Assembly: GCF_039541855.1 (NCBI RefSeq) | Contig: NZ_BAABHA010000010.1 | Location: 372,001 to 436,000 of the forward strand | DNA from: Solirubrum koreensis | Lineage (GTDB): Bacteria; Bacteroidota; Bacteroidia; Cytophagales; Hymenobacteraceae | Reading direction: 5' to 3' | DNA: 64,000 nt | Part shown: piece after piece, positions 16,833 to 25,684 of the stretch | Layout: each line of letters starts with the position of its first letter | Numbering within the stretch: the stretch's first letter is position 1 | The notes under the pieces: generated by a model | What the model was told of the DNA's origin: nothing | The model's database searches: none | The model's input: the letters and a program-made list of their open reading frames with translations, nothing else | Translations under genes and position numbers: made by a program

Positions 16833-18287
16833 CTACGCCGAAGCGGCTGGGTAATGGGTTTGAGCCCCCAAAATCCAGGCAACCGATCCTTCTACCGGGC
16901 CGCTGACGCTGGGCGCGGGCGGGGTAAGCGTAATGGTTACCGAGGAGTTGCTGGCGTTGGTTTGCACCGAGTGGGAGTAGCTCGACTCGGTTACCGAGGC
17001 CAACGGGATGCCCAGGAAAGAAGCTTTTACCGTGCTGGATTGCTGGAACGTGGTAGCAATGCTTTGGTAGCTGCTGCTGGTAACGGTGATTTGCACCGTG
17101 GGGTAGTTGGATATGGCAACGCCCGTGAGGTAGCCAAACGGCCCGTTGGGCGAGAAATCGAGGGTGCAGGCCGGAGAGAAATGGAAGCCCGACACATCGG
17201 CGCCCGCGTTTTGAATGGCTTCGGTGATGGGCTCCATCCAGAGCCAGTTGGTGTTCAGCGACGGGTTAAAGGAAACCGGCCCGAAATTGACCAGCGTTAC
17301 CCCGCTGAAGACCATGGAAATATCGACCGAGTTGGAGCTGGTGGCGATGTTATCGGAAAAGTAGCTGGCGCTGGCCCCAACCGAAACGCTGAAGAAGTCG
17401 AAAATGGGAATGGAGAAGCCCGTGCTGCCATTCACCGACACCGTTACCTCCGATTCACTGGTGCGCTTAACGGACATGTGCAGCGGCACCGCGTTCGACG
17501 TATCGGCCAAGCCGTTGATGATGTCGTTGAGCGGCGTGGAAACCGCGTACGCCGGCACCAGCTGGCTGATGGTGTCAATGGCCATGCCGCCGTTAGCAGC
17601 CGTGGGCGACTGCACGGCCAGCAGAGCGTTCTGCAGGTAGCCGTTGTTCATGGTGGTGGCGTTCTGCAGCGAAACACTGGTGCCCAGCGCGTTCAGGTAA
17701 GCAGCCAGAACCGGGCGAATGGGCTGGCCGCTGGCGGGCGTGTTGTTCAGCAGCGCGTTCAGGTTAGAAGCCTGCTGAATGCTGGTGAGGTCAGTTGCCG
17801 GCTTGGCCCAGGTGCTGGCAATGGTGCTCATAATAATATCGATGGGCTGCTGGGTGGCGGTAGCGGCCGGCAACGAACCGTAGGCGGCCCGCCAGGCATT
17901 AAGCAGCGCCATCTGCTGGTTGGTGGCGTTTTTCTGGGCCTGGCTCAGCAAGTCGTTATCGGCAGCAGACAAGTGGTAGCCGATCTTGCTGAATACCTCA
18001 ATGTAATTGGTCGTGAACAGGTCGCTGTCGAGCTGCGCGGGCGTGGCCTTGGCTGCCAGGTTGTGGCCTATCCAGTTGTAGGTAGCTCCGTTGAAAAGCA
18101 GGTTGTTGGGGTTCTGCCAGTAATAAGGAAAATTGCCCGCGCTGCCAACGGCAAAACTCACGAGTGGGCTGCCTTCCAGCGCCGTACCAAGAATATCATC
18201 GGCCTGGGAGCGGAGTGCATCGATAATAGCGGAAGCTTCGGTGGCGGGCACAGCTTCGGCCACGGCCAGGGTTTCGGAGTTGATCAT
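16833..18287 (-). CDS. Orphan 484-aa protein, Ser/Thr/Asn-rich
   Basis: Not recognised. There is no signal peptide (MINSETLAVAEAVPATEASA) and no membrane segment. Residues 1-230 are Ala/Gln/Asn-rich and look helical, with blocks such as ALLNAWRAAYGSLPAATATQ and LSQAQKNATNQQMALLNA. The C-terminal half looks all-beta with alternating polar and hydrophobic residues (SEVTVSVNGSTGFSIPIFDF, VQITVTSSSYQSIATTFQQS, SSVTITLTPPAPSVSGPVEG). Such Ser/Thr-rich amphipathic strands occur in adhesins and aerolysin-like proteins, but no specific family can be claimed. It has its own terminator and is isolated by 261 bases upstream, between the Kai operon and a two-component operon. Confidence 0.8.
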   Translation of the reverse strand: MINSETLAVAEAVPATEASAIIDALRSQADDILGTALEGSPLVSFAVGSAGNFPYYWQNPNNLLFNGATYNWIGHNLAAKATPAQLDSDLFTTNYIEVFSKIGYHLSAADNDLLSQAQKNATNQQMALLNAWRAAYGSLPAATATQQPIDIIMSTIASTWAKPATDLTSIQQASNLNALLNNTPASGQPIRPVLAAYLNALGTSVSLQNATTMNNGYLQNALLAVQSPTAANGGMAIDTISQLVPAYAVSTPLNDIINGLADTSNAVPLHMSVKRTSESEVTVSVNGSTGFSIPIFDFFSVSVGASASYFSDNIATSSNSVDISMVFSGVTLVNFGPVSFNPSLNTNWLWMEPITEAIQNAGADVSGFHFSPACTLDFSPNGPFGYLTGVAISNYPTVQITVTSSSYQSIATTFQQSSTVKASFLGIPLASVTESSYSHSVQTNASNSSVTITLTPPAPSVSGPVEGSVAWILGAQTHYPAASA

Positions 18288-18548
18288 GGGAATAGATTGC
18301 TACCTGTAAGGGGAATGGATGCTTACTCTATCGCGGCTTTTCAGCGTCCGCCGTTGTCATGGGGTGAAGCTTCAGATGACATGTCAAAGGACGGCAGCGG
18401 CGAAGTCCGTTTTCAGCGTAGAAACGCCCTTATTTGTAAATCGAGTGTTTCTACTTGGCCCAGGTGGAAAAGCGTCGCCCCGCTGTTCTTCCGGCCGAAA
18501 AACGGGGAAGTACAGCGGAGCGAAACCCGGTAGCGCAGCAGGCGGGTA

Positions 18549-19223
18549 TTACTCCATCTCAATGAGTTGGTGCTTCACCGCAAACAGCGCCAGGCTTACG
18601 GCGTTGCTCATGCCGGTTTTATCGAGCAGGTTTTTGCGGTGCCCCTCTACGGTACGGTAGCTGATGAACAGCAAATCGGCAATTTGCTGCGAGCTGAGGC
18701 CCTTGCAAATCAGCGTCAGTACTTCCCGCTCGCGCTCGGTTAACTCCAACGGCGCCACCGAGCCCGGCAGCTTTTTGCGGGCAAGGCGCGGACTTGCCGG
18801 TTCCTGAAGCCCCTGGCGCATTACCTGCGCCGTGGTGGCATCAATGTAGAAGCCCTGCATGTGCACCTGGGCAATGGCCTCGCCCAACGTTTTCTGGTCG
18901 ATGTCTTTGGGCAGATACGCGTGTACGCCCAGGCGCATGAGCTCTAGGATGAACTCGGGGGCGTAATTCATCGACAGAATAATGATGCGAACGGCGGGGT
19001 ACTGTTCCCGTAGCACTTGGCTGATAGCGCGCCCGTCCATGTCGGGCAGGTGCAGATCGAGCAAAACCACATCCGGCTGCTGCGCTTCCAAAGCCGTGAG
19101 CAGCTCCGGCCCCGAACCCGCTTCGATTATAACCTCGTGGTAGCCCACCCGCCCCAGAATGTGCCGCAAGCCCTGGCGGAATAGCTTGTGGTCGTCTACA
19201 ATGGCAAGCGTAATCGGATTCAT
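18549..19223 (-). CDS. NarL/FixJ-type response regulator
   Basis: A 224-residue regulator with a receiver domain (residues 1-120) and a C-terminal LuxR-type helix-turn-helix. Acidic pocket Asp10-Asp11, phospho-acceptor Asp56 in LLDLHLPDMDG, Ser84 in IILSM and a lysine in YLPKDID are all present. The output domain has LTEREREVLTLICKGLSSQQIADLLFIS and TVEGHRKNLLDKTG. It should bind DNA as a dimer when phosphorylated by the kinase 44 bases upstream. The 261-base gap downstream (18288-18548) holds no gene I can support. Confidence 0.93.
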   Translation of the reverse strand: MNPITLAIVDDHKLFRQGLRHILGRVGYHEVIIEAGSGPELLTALEAQQPDVVLLDLHLPDMDGRAISQVLREQYPAVRIIILSMNYAPEFILELMRLGVHAYLPKDIDQKTLGEAIAQVHMQGFYIDATTAQVMRQGLQEPASPRLARKKLPGSVAPLELTEREREVLTLICKGLSSQQIADLLFISYRTVEGHRKNLLDKTGMSNAVSLALFAVKHQLIEME

Positions 19224-19267
19224 GGCATTTGAAGTATTACATAACGTTTTAGACTCGAAGCCTTGCC

Positions 19268-20059
19268 CTATTGCGGCAGCCGCAACCGCACGTGCGTGCC
19301 CTGCCCCACCGCCGACACCACCGATAACTGCCCCCCGTGCAGTTCTGCGCGGGCCTGCATGCCGCCCAAACCCATGCCCGGCGGGCGGTCGGCCAGCGCC
19401 TGGCCCTGGTCGAAGCCGCGGCCGTTATCGGTTACGCTGAGCAATACCCAAGGGCTTTGCGGCTCGATGCGCAACGACACGTGGGTGGCACCAGCATGTT
19501 TTATGGTGTTACCCAGAGCCTCCTGGGCAATGCGATACACGGCCAATTGTTTGGCTTCGCTGAGCGAGTCAACGCTTGGGTCGAGATGCACCTGCACCTC
19601 AATGCCGGTGGCCGCCAATCGATTGATAATGGTTTCAAGCGCTTTGCGCAGGCCCAGTTTGTTAAGGTTAGCCGAGGAAAGGTTATGTACGATTTCCCGA
19701 ATACTCCGCACCGTTTCGGAAATGATGTCGGTGGCCTGCTCGGCCAGTTTGGCCACATCGGGCGAGGGAGCTTCGTACTGAATTTGATTCACGAACAGCT
19801 TAGCCACCGACAGCGAAGCCCCGATTTCGTCGTGTAAGTCGCGCGTAATCCGCTCCCGCTCGCTTTCCTGGGAGCCTATCACGGATTTAATCATTTCTTT
19901 CTGGTACTCCAGCGCCAACTGTTGCAACCGTACCTGCTGGCGGTACGCACGGCGCTGGTAGATAATCATAATCATTACCGTGGTTGTGGCCAGCAGCAGC
20001 ATTACGCCCACCCCGCCAAACAGAAGCCAGGCAAACTCTACTTCGGCGGGCTTATCCAT
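19268..20059 (-). CDS. NarX/LiaS-type sensor histidine kinase (HisKA_3)
   Basis: A 263-residue membrane-anchored kinase started at MDKPAEVEFAWLLF. It has one transmembrane helix (about 10-34), a coiled linker (40-62), the HisKA_3 dimerisation domain with His76 in RDLHDEIGASL, and an ATPase domain with EALGNTIKHA, DNGRGFDQG and GMGLGGMQARAELHGG. The start overlaps the upstream membrane-protein gene by 22 bases, so the two are translationally coupled and the membrane protein may supply the sensing function this kinase lacks. Its partner is the NarL-type regulator downstream. Confidence 0.92.
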   Translation of the reverse strand: MDKPAEVEFAWLLFGGVGVMLLLATTTVMIMIIYQRRAYRQQVRLQQLALEYQKEMIKSVIGSQESERERITRDLHDEIGASLSVAKLFVNQIQYEAPSPDVAKLAEQATDIISETVRSIREIVHNLSSANLNKLGLRKALETIINRLAATGIEVQVHLDPSVDSLSEAKQLAVYRIAQEALGNTIKHAGATHVSLRIEPQSPWVLLSVTDNGRGFDQGQALADRPPGMGLGGMQARAELHGGQLSVVSAVGQGTHVRLRLPQ

Positions 20060-20682
20060 AGAGCGTAAGCATAAGCGGCGTACAGCACCAGATTTAACCC
20101 GGCATGGGTTGCCCAAATATGAAAATTAAGCTGCTGGGAGTAGTTCAGCGCGTAATTGATGAATAAGTAAATGAAAAAGTTAGCCGAAAAGAACACCAAC
20201 AGCCCCAGCGACACCCACAGCATGGGCTGGCGCCACAGCTCCCCGGCCACCGGCTCCCGAAAACTCCGGTAGGCATGGCGCAAAGCCAGCGCTATAATCA
20301 TAACGCTTTCGGCGGAGCGGGCCAGGTTGCTGATGACCAGCGGCTGGTTGCTGCGCCACACAAACTCGGTTAGTACTCCGGCCATGAAAAGGCCAATGGC
20401 TACCGTGGCGTACTTCCGGTACGGCGGCGTAACCAAGCTGTACAGCCACACGAGCAGGGCGAATTCCACGCTCATGTAAATGGGCCACAGAAACAGGTTG
20501 TTGATTTTCAGGAACCAGCACACCCGCGACACCACTTCCGTGGCCAAAGCAAACCACACCAGCGCTGTCAGCACCCGCCCCGTTTGGGGCAGGTGCCGAA
20601 ACCGATAGGCCGCCACGCCGCTGGCCAGCAAAACGGGCGCAACCGCCGATAAAATGATTACCTGCTCGCGGGTGTACGCCAT
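20038..20682 (-). CDS. Polytopic membrane protein, probable sensor partner
   Basis: A 214-residue protein with about seven predicted membrane helices (VIILSAVAPVLLASGVAA, VLTALVWFALATEVV, FLWPIYMSVEFALLVWLYSL, ATVAIGLFMAGVLTEFV, SVMIIALALRHAY, MLWVSLGLLVFFSANFFIYL, LNLVLYAAYAYALWI). The family is not named. Its 3' end overlaps the kinase start by 22 bases, and it starts 23 bases after the 229-aa gene, forming a four-gene unit. Such membrane proteins fused or coupled to HisKA_3 kinases suggest a role in ligand or redox sensing; the signal is unknown. Confidence 0.8.
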   Translation of the reverse strand: MAYTREQVIILSAVAPVLLASGVAAYRFRHLPQTGRVLTALVWFALATEVVSRVCWFLKINNLFLWPIYMSVEFALLVWLYSLVTPPYRKYATVAIGLFMAGVLTEFVWRSNQPLVISNLARSAESVMIIALALRHAYRSFREPVAGELWRQPMLWVSLGLLVFFSANFFIYLFINYALNYSQQLNFHIWATHAGLNLVLYAAYAYALWISPPK

Positions 20683-20704
20683 TACCCAATCAGGTAGCCG
20701 CTGC

Positions 20705-21394
20705 CTAGCACGTGCGTGGGCAAGGGGCCGTTAAGTCGAAGTACACGTCGTCGGTTGGGTCGGCGGCACCCACTGCCACGGCGTTAAACAGCAAGCCGAA
20801 GGTGTAAACCAACCGGCCTTCGGTGTCGTGGGCTTCTTTGGGCAAACCGAAGTACTTGTGCAGCCCGAAGGAAATGGCCACATCGGGCGAGCTGGCGAAG
20901 GGCTTTACGGCCTCCATAAACTCGCGCAACGGGTAGTTATAGCCCTGCAAAAATCCGTACGGCGTTTCAAACATGGCCGCGGTTACTTCATCGGCCAGTA
21001 CTTTTTCCTGCCAATGTTTTTTCCACTGAGCTGCCAGCTCGGCCGGAAGGTTTCCTTGTTCTCCGCTGGTTAAAGCAGCGTTGCTGAACTCGCCTGCCTG
21101 GGGGTTGAAGTAGGGCGTAAGGCGCTGGCCGTAGTTATCAACGCCAAACAGCAGCAATTCAAAATGGTGGGCACCCTGGTCGTCCTGACGCAAGCCGAAG
21201 CGGATTTTGACGGTGCTGGCCCCCATGGTGGAGAAAAGCAGATTGGCGCTGGCGTGCCCCAAAACAACGCCTTGCTGGAAAGCCGAATCGCGTTTGAAAA
21301 AGGGCAAGGGCTTGGTGTTTTCCTGCTGTTCTGCCCAAGCCAATGTCCACTTGGCAAAAACGGAGTCTGAAATCAGATGTACGGATTGTAACAT
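20705..21394 (-). CDS. Hypothetical protein, 229 aa
   Basis: Not recognised. A soluble protein without signal peptide, beginning MLQSVHLISDSVFAKWTLAW. It alternates strands (STVKIRFGLRQDD, HHFELLLFGVDNYG) and helices (AAQWKKHWQEKVLADEV, PLREFMEAVKPF), with an aspartate-rich C-terminus ending DLTAPCPRTC. It is first in a probable operon with the membrane protein, kinase and regulator (23-base gap), so it may be part of that signalling unit. The cysteines near the C-terminus are Cys225 and Cys229. Confidence 0.75.
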   Translation of the reverse strand: MLQSVHLISDSVFAKWTLAWAEQQENTKPLPFFKRDSAFQQGVVLGHASANLLFSTMGASTVKIRFGLRQDDQGAHHFELLLFGVDNYGQRLTPYFNPQAGEFSNAALTSGEQGNLPAELAAQWKKHWQEKVLADEVTAAMFETPYGFLQGYNYPLREFMEAVKPFASSPDVAISFGLHKYFGLPKEAHDTEGRLVYTFGLLFNAVAVGAADPTDDVYFDLTAPCPRTC

Positions 21395-21493
21395 TTAGTA
21401 AGAATTTAATTAGCACGGCCAAGGTACACATTATCCGAGGCAGCACTGCACATTCACTATATTAAATTCATTTGCCAGCACGTTTAGAGGCAC

Positions 21494-21533
21494 AAAAACG
21501 CCCCGCTGGAGTGGGTTCCAGGCGGGGCGTTTT
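21494..21533 (-). terminator. Terminator after parE
   Basis: AAAACGCCCCGC-TGGA pairs with TCCAGGCGGGGCGTTTT, with one bulge and a short loop, lying 33 bases after the parE stop. Flanking A and T tracts allow function in both directions, but the gene on the far side also runs on the minus strand. Confidence 0.75.
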
Positions 21534-21565
21534 AAAATAGCACAGGCATTTTTTAGAAATGGCTT

Positions 21566-23518
21566 CTAGCTAAAAGCCAAATCCTCTTCGGCTACGGTTT
21601 CGGCCGGCAAGGTATCGGACGTCACCAGATCCTTCTCGATGCGCAGGTGGTCGATGATGAAGGTCTGGCGGTCGGGCGTGTTTTTGCCCATGTAGTAAGT
21701 CAGCAGCTTTTGGATGGAGCGGTCCGACTGCAGAATCACCGGCTCCAGGCGAATGTTGTCGCCGATGAACTTGCCGAATTCGTCGGGGCTGATTTCGCCG
21801 AGGCCTTTGAAGCGGGTGATTTCCGGGTTGCGGCCCAGCTTGCGCATGGCGGCCTGCTTTTCCTGCTCGTTGTAGCAGTAAATGGTGGTTTTCTTGTTGC
21901 GCACCCGGAACAGCGGCGTTTCCAGAATGTACACGTGCCCGTTGCGCACCAAATCGGGGAAGAACTGCAGGAAGAACGTGAGCAACAGCAGGCGAATGTG
22001 CATGCCGTCCACGTCGGCGTCGGTGGCAATTACCACGCGGTTGTAGCGCAGGCCTTCCAGGCCTTCTTCGATGTTGAGCGCGTGCTGAAGCAGGTTCAGC
22101 TCCTCGTTCTCGTACACGATTTTTTTCTTCAGCCCGAAGCAATTCAGCGGTTTACCGCGCAAGCTGAATACGGCCTCGGTTTCCACGTTCCGGCTTTTGG
22201 TAATGGAGCCCGAAGCCGAGTCGCCCTCGGTTATGAACAAGGTGGTAAGAAGGGCTTGGTCGTTGGTGTCGGCGCCGAAGTGGAAGCGGCAGTCGCGCAG
22301 CTTGCGGTTGTGCAGGTTGGCTTTTTTGGCGCGCTGGTTGGCCAGCTTTTTCACGCCCGCCATGTCCTTCCGCTCCCGCTCGCTCTGCTCAATGCGCTTC
22401 TTTAGGTTCTCGGCCGTTGCGGGGTTTTTGTGGAGGTAGTTGTCGAGGTTTTCCTTGAGGAAATCGACCACGAAGTTGCGCACCGTCTCGCCATCGGGCT
22501 CCATCACAATGGAGCCGAGCTTGGTTTTGGTTTGCGACTCAAACACCGGCTCCTGCACGCGAATAGCCACGGCGCCCACAATGCTGGCCCGAATATCGGT
22601 GGCGTCGTACTCCTTTTTGTAGAAGTCGCGCAGGGTTTTCACGATGCCTTCGCGGAACGCGGCCAGGTGCGTGCCGCCCTGCGTGGTGTTCTGGCCATTC
22701 ACGAAGGAGTAGTACTCCTCGCCGTAATCGTTGCCGTGAGTTAAGGCAATTTCGATGTCGTTGCCCTTCAAATGAATGATGGGGTATCGAATGGCCTCGG
22801 GGTCGGTTTTACGCTCCAGTAGGTCGCGCAGGCCGTTTTCGGAATGGTACTTCTGGCCGTTGAAGTTGATGGTGAGGCCCGCGTTCAGGTACGCGTAGTT
22901 CCACATCTGGCTGTCCAGAAACTCCGGGAAGAAGCGGTAGTTGCGGAAGATGGTGTCGTCGGGCTCGAACATCATCAAGGTGCCGTTGCGCTGGCTGGTC
23001 TTGATGGGCTTGGGGTTGCTCTTGAGAATACCGCCCTCGAACTCGGCCGACTTCATCTGGCCTTCGCGTACGCTCTGTACCACAAAGGTTTTACTGAGCG
23101 CATTCACGGCCTTGGTACCCACACCGTTCAGGCCCACCGATTTCTGGAAGACCTTGGAGTCGTACTTGCCACCGGTGTTGATCTTGCTCACTACATCTAC
23201 CACCTTGCCCAGCGGAATGCCGCGGCCGTAGTCGCGCACGGTTACGCGCTGGTCGGTGATTTTCACCTCAATGGTGCGGCCATAGCCCATCATGTGCTCG
23301 TCGATGGAGTTGTCGATAACCTCCTTCACGAGAATGTAAATGCCGTCGTCGGGCGAGGAGCCGTCGCCGAGCTTGCCGATGTACATGCCCGGGCGCAGAC
23401 GAATATGTTCGCGCCAGTCCAACGAGCGGATGGAATCCTCGTTGTAGCCGTGGTCGGCGGTTTTGGCGTTCAAGTCGAGGTCAGCTTCTTCGGCGAGCGG
23501 GAATTGCTGGTCAGCCAT
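21566..23518 (-). CDS. parE: DNA topoisomerase IV subunit B
   Basis: A 650-residue ATPase subunit of the type IIA enzyme. The GHKL domain shows RPGMYIGKLGDG, KEVIDNSIDEH (Glu66 base, Asn70 for Mg) and VGLNGVGTKAVNAL. The transducer domain follows, then the TOPRIM domain with FITEGDSASG and ATDADVDGMHIRLLLL. The C-terminus has RFKGLGEISPDEFG. With ParC it decatenates chromosomes using ATP. The compact length without the GyrB insertion and the LDWREHIRLRPGMYIG start fit ParE. It is transcribed divergently from the AI-2E permease gene. Confidence 0.93.
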   Translation of the reverse strand: MADQQFPLAEEADLDLNAKTADHGYNEDSIRSLDWREHIRLRPGMYIGKLGDGSSPDDGIYILVKEVIDNSIDEHMMGYGRTIEVKITDQRVTVRDYGRGIPLGKVVDVVSKINTGGKYDSKVFQKSVGLNGVGTKAVNALSKTFVVQSVREGQMKSAEFEGGILKSNPKPIKTSQRNGTLMMFEPDDTIFRNYRFFPEFLDSQMWNYAYLNAGLTINFNGQKYHSENGLRDLLERKTDPEAIRYPIIHLKGNDIEIALTHGNDYGEEYYSFVNGQNTTQGGTHLAAFREGIVKTLRDFYKKEYDATDIRASIVGAVAIRVQEPVFESQTKTKLGSIVMEPDGETVRNFVVDFLKENLDNYLHKNPATAENLKKRIEQSERERKDMAGVKKLANQRAKKANLHNRKLRDCRFHFGADTNDQALLTTLFITEGDSASGSITKSRNVETEAVFSLRGKPLNCFGLKKKIVYENEELNLLQHALNIEEGLEGLRYNRVVIATDADVDGMHIRLLLLTFFLQFFPDLVRNGHVYILETPLFRVRNKKTTIYCYNEQEKQAAMRKLGRNPEITRFKGLGEISPDEFGKFIGDNIRLEPVILQSDRSIQKLLTYYMGKNTPDRQTFIIDHLRIEKDLVTSDTLPAETVAEEDLAFS

Positions 23519-23729
23519 GCGTAATATCCTTCAGTACGTTTAAGCGGTAAAATAACGCAGAAAGGCGATGTTTACCGCCTCTACCACGCTGCGGCGCCAA
23601 GCTATTATCCTTGGCAAAACCGCATCTTGCCTAACCTTGCTAGCAGCGGATAGGTTCAGCCAAAAATCCGAAAATTCCGGCAGTATTCCAAGATTCTCCC
23701 CTCCCTCCTTCTCCCAATTTATTTAGCAA

Positions 23730-24911
23730 ATGTTTCCTCCTCAGAACAACTTTCACGTACCTCGCTCCCCACAAGGGCCGCCGGAAATCAAGTTTCCACC
23801 GGCGGTTTATTACACCTTAGTGCTGCTTGGGCTGGTGCTGCTCGTGTATTCCCTGCGTTTGCTCGACGATGTGCTGCTCCCTTTTCTGTTCTCGGGGCTA
23901 CTGGCGCTGTTGCTGCTTCCGCTCTGCCGCCGCTTCGAAACCTGGGGCGTACACCGGATTTTGGCCATTGTGCTGTGCATTCTGCTGCTGTTCCTCATTC
24001 TGGCGGGTATGATTTACCTGTTTGGCTCGCAGATTATGCAGTTCCAGGAGGAGTTGCCCAAGCTGCAAGACAAGCTCATTCAGTACTTCGACCAGATTCA
24101 GCAATGGCTTAGCCAGAAGTTTAACATGAAGCCGGTGAGCAAGGACGAACTCATCGACAAATCGATGGACTCGGTGAAAAAGCAGGCCGGCGGGTACCTG
24201 GGCAGTACCATCAATACCACCACCGGCGTGCTAAGCGTACTAGCCTTGGTACCGATTTATATTTTCTGCTTCCTCTACTACCGCGACCATTTGCGGCAGT
24301 TCCTCTTCCGCTTTGTATCGCCCGATAAACGGAAAGAGGCGCTGCATACCATGGATAACGTGCAAACCGTGGTGCAGGCTTACATTACCGGCTTGCTCAC
24401 GGTTATCGTGATTGTGGCAGTGCTAAACGCCATCGGCTTACTGGTACTGGGGGTGAAGTATGCCATTTTCTTTGCCGTGTTTGCCTCAGTGCTGGCGGTT
24501 ATTCCCTACATCGGTATTCTGGTGGGTGCCACGCTGCCGGCACTCATTACCCTGGTGGAAACCGGTTCGCCGGTGCGGGCGCTGCTGGTGGTGGGTGTGT
24601 TTGTGTTCGTGCAGTTTCTGGAGGGCAACTTCATTACGCCCACTATTACGGGTTCCAAAGTCAGCATCAACCCCATGGCCGCCATTATTGCCTTGATTTT
24701 GGGCGGTGAATTGTGGGGTACGCCAGGCATGATTCTCAGCATTCCGCTGGTGGCCGTGCTCAAAGTGATGATGGATGCCTACAAGCCGCTGGAGCCGTTC
24801 GGCTTCCTTTTGGGTGATGTGGCCTCCGGCGACGATACGCAACAGGATTTAACCGACTCTAACCCCAACTGGCTGAAACGTGCCTGGCGCAAGCTGCGGA
24901 GCGAGGGTTGA
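23730..24911 (+). CDS. AI-2E family transporter (PerM/YdiK-like)
   Basis: A 393-residue integral membrane protein with about eight helices. It shows the family signatures PYIGILVGATLPALI, VQFLEGNFITPTITGSKVSINP and GGELWGTPGMILSIPLVAVLK. A soluble helical domain (about residues 100-155, QEELPKLQDKLIQYFDQIQQ) sits between the N-terminal and central helices, as in the family. Members export autoinducer-2 or act as Na+/H+ antiporters; the substrate cannot be told here. It is divergent from parE across 211 bases that contain only near-matches to -7 boxes (TATCCTTG, TAACCTTG). Confidence 0.93.
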   Translation: MFPPQNNFHVPRSPQGPPEIKFPPAVYYTLVLLGLVLLVYSLRLLDDVLLPFLFSGLLALLLLPLCRRFETWGVHRILAIVLCILLLFLILAGMIYLFGSQIMQFQEELPKLQDKLIQYFDQIQQWLSQKFNMKPVSKDELIDKSMDSVKKQAGGYLGSTINTTTGVLSVLALVPIYIFCFLYYRDHLRQFLFRFVSPDKRKEALHTMDNVQTVVQAYITGLLTVIVIVAVLNAIGLLVLGVKYAIFFAVFASVLAVIPYIGILVGATLPALITLVETGSPVRALLVVGVFVFVQFLEGNFITPTITGSKVSINPMAAIIALILGGELWGTPGMILSIPLVAVLKVMMDAYKPLEPFGFLLGDVASGDDTQQDLTDSNPNWLKRAWRKLRSEG

Positions 24912-25017
24912 GTTTTTGGTGTAACCCCGCCGCCCGCAGTGTAGTATAAGCTCCGGAAGCCGCGCTTCGGCCGAGCTTCCCTCGATCCACTTCTTACCAC
25001 ACCAAAACTGTTCCGTA

Positions 25018-25494
25018 ATGGCTGCTATAACCCCAGAAACTGCACGTGCTTTTAACGACCTGGTAGAAATTAACCGTACCGGCGCAAAAGGCTATCAGGA
25101 AGCCGCCGAGGGCGTAACGAACCCCCAACTGAAATCTGAACTGAGCCGATTGAGCCAGCAACGCGCCCAATTTGCGTCGGAGCTGGAGCAACAAGCTCGC
25201 TCGCTTGGCGTAGAAGCTCCTAGCAACGAGGGCACCATCGAAGGCGCGTTAACCGACGCCGCCGCCGCTGTGCACCGGGGCTGGATTAACTTGAAGTCGG
25301 CTGTAACCGGCCAGAACGACTCGGCCATTTTGGGCGAGTGCGAAACCGGCGACAGCGTGGCCCTGACGGCCTACGAAACGGCTTTGAAAAGCACTCATTT
25401 GCCGGCGCAAGCCTCGTCGGTAATTCAAAAGCAACACGGCGAAATCCTGGCCGCTAAAAACCAGGTAACGCAGTGGAAGGCCTCCAACCGCTAG
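25018..25494 (+). CDS. PA2169-family four-helix-bundle protein (DUF2383)
   Basis: A 158-residue helical protein without signal peptide. The pattern ARAFNDLVEINRTGAKGYQE, SRLSQQRAQFASELEQQA, AVHRGWINLKSAV and GECETGDSVALTAYE matches the PA2169/DUF2383 ferritin-like proteins. These four-helix bundles are common stress-associated proteins in Gram-negative bacteria; their biochemical role is unsettled. It is a monocistronic gene with its own terminator at 25520. Acidic residues in EINRTG and GECETGD could bind metal, but this is unproven. Confidence 0.9.
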   Translation: MAAITPETARAFNDLVEINRTGAKGYQEAAEGVTNPQLKSELSRLSQQRAQFASELEQQARSLGVEAPSNEGTIEGALTDAAAAVHRGWINLKSAVTGQNDSAILGECETGDSVALTAYETALKSTHLPAQASSVIQKQHGEILAAKNQVTQWKASNR

Positions 25495-25519
25495 GGTTAA
25501 CCTGGCTGTTGAGAGAAGG

Positions 25520-25552
25520 GACGGTCCGCTGCAAGGCGGGCCGTCTTTTTTT
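25520..25552 (+). terminator. Terminator of the PA2169-family gene
   Basis: GACGGTCCGC pairs with GCGGGCCGTC (one wobble pair) around a 6-base loop and is followed by seven T residues. Confidence 0.85.
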
Positions 25553-25611
25553 GTGCTTCAGCGAGTTAGATTAGCTCCGTACGGTTGCAGCCAAGGCAGG
25601 CTGCTGTTCGT

Positions 25612-25647
25612 TTTGCTAAGCCGGGAGCCAAAAGCCGGCTAACTTTG
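25612..25647 (+). promoter_or_regulatory. Promoter of the exonuclease-GIY-YIG gene
   Basis: TTTG (25612-25615) and TAACTTTG (25640-25647) match the Bacteroidota -33/-7 boxes, with a spacer of 24 bases that is slightly long. The TTG start codon at 25685 lies 38 bases downstream. Confidence 0.45.
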
Positions 25648-25684
25648 TTATCAGCCGTTACCGAACGTTTTAGCAGCAGCCCGT

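Noticed and set aside
16803..18533. A 576-codon plus-strand frame opposite the orphan protein
   Set aside because: Arg/Gly/Asn-rich composition and antisense position; the minus-strand frame is flanked by a terminator and looks like protein.
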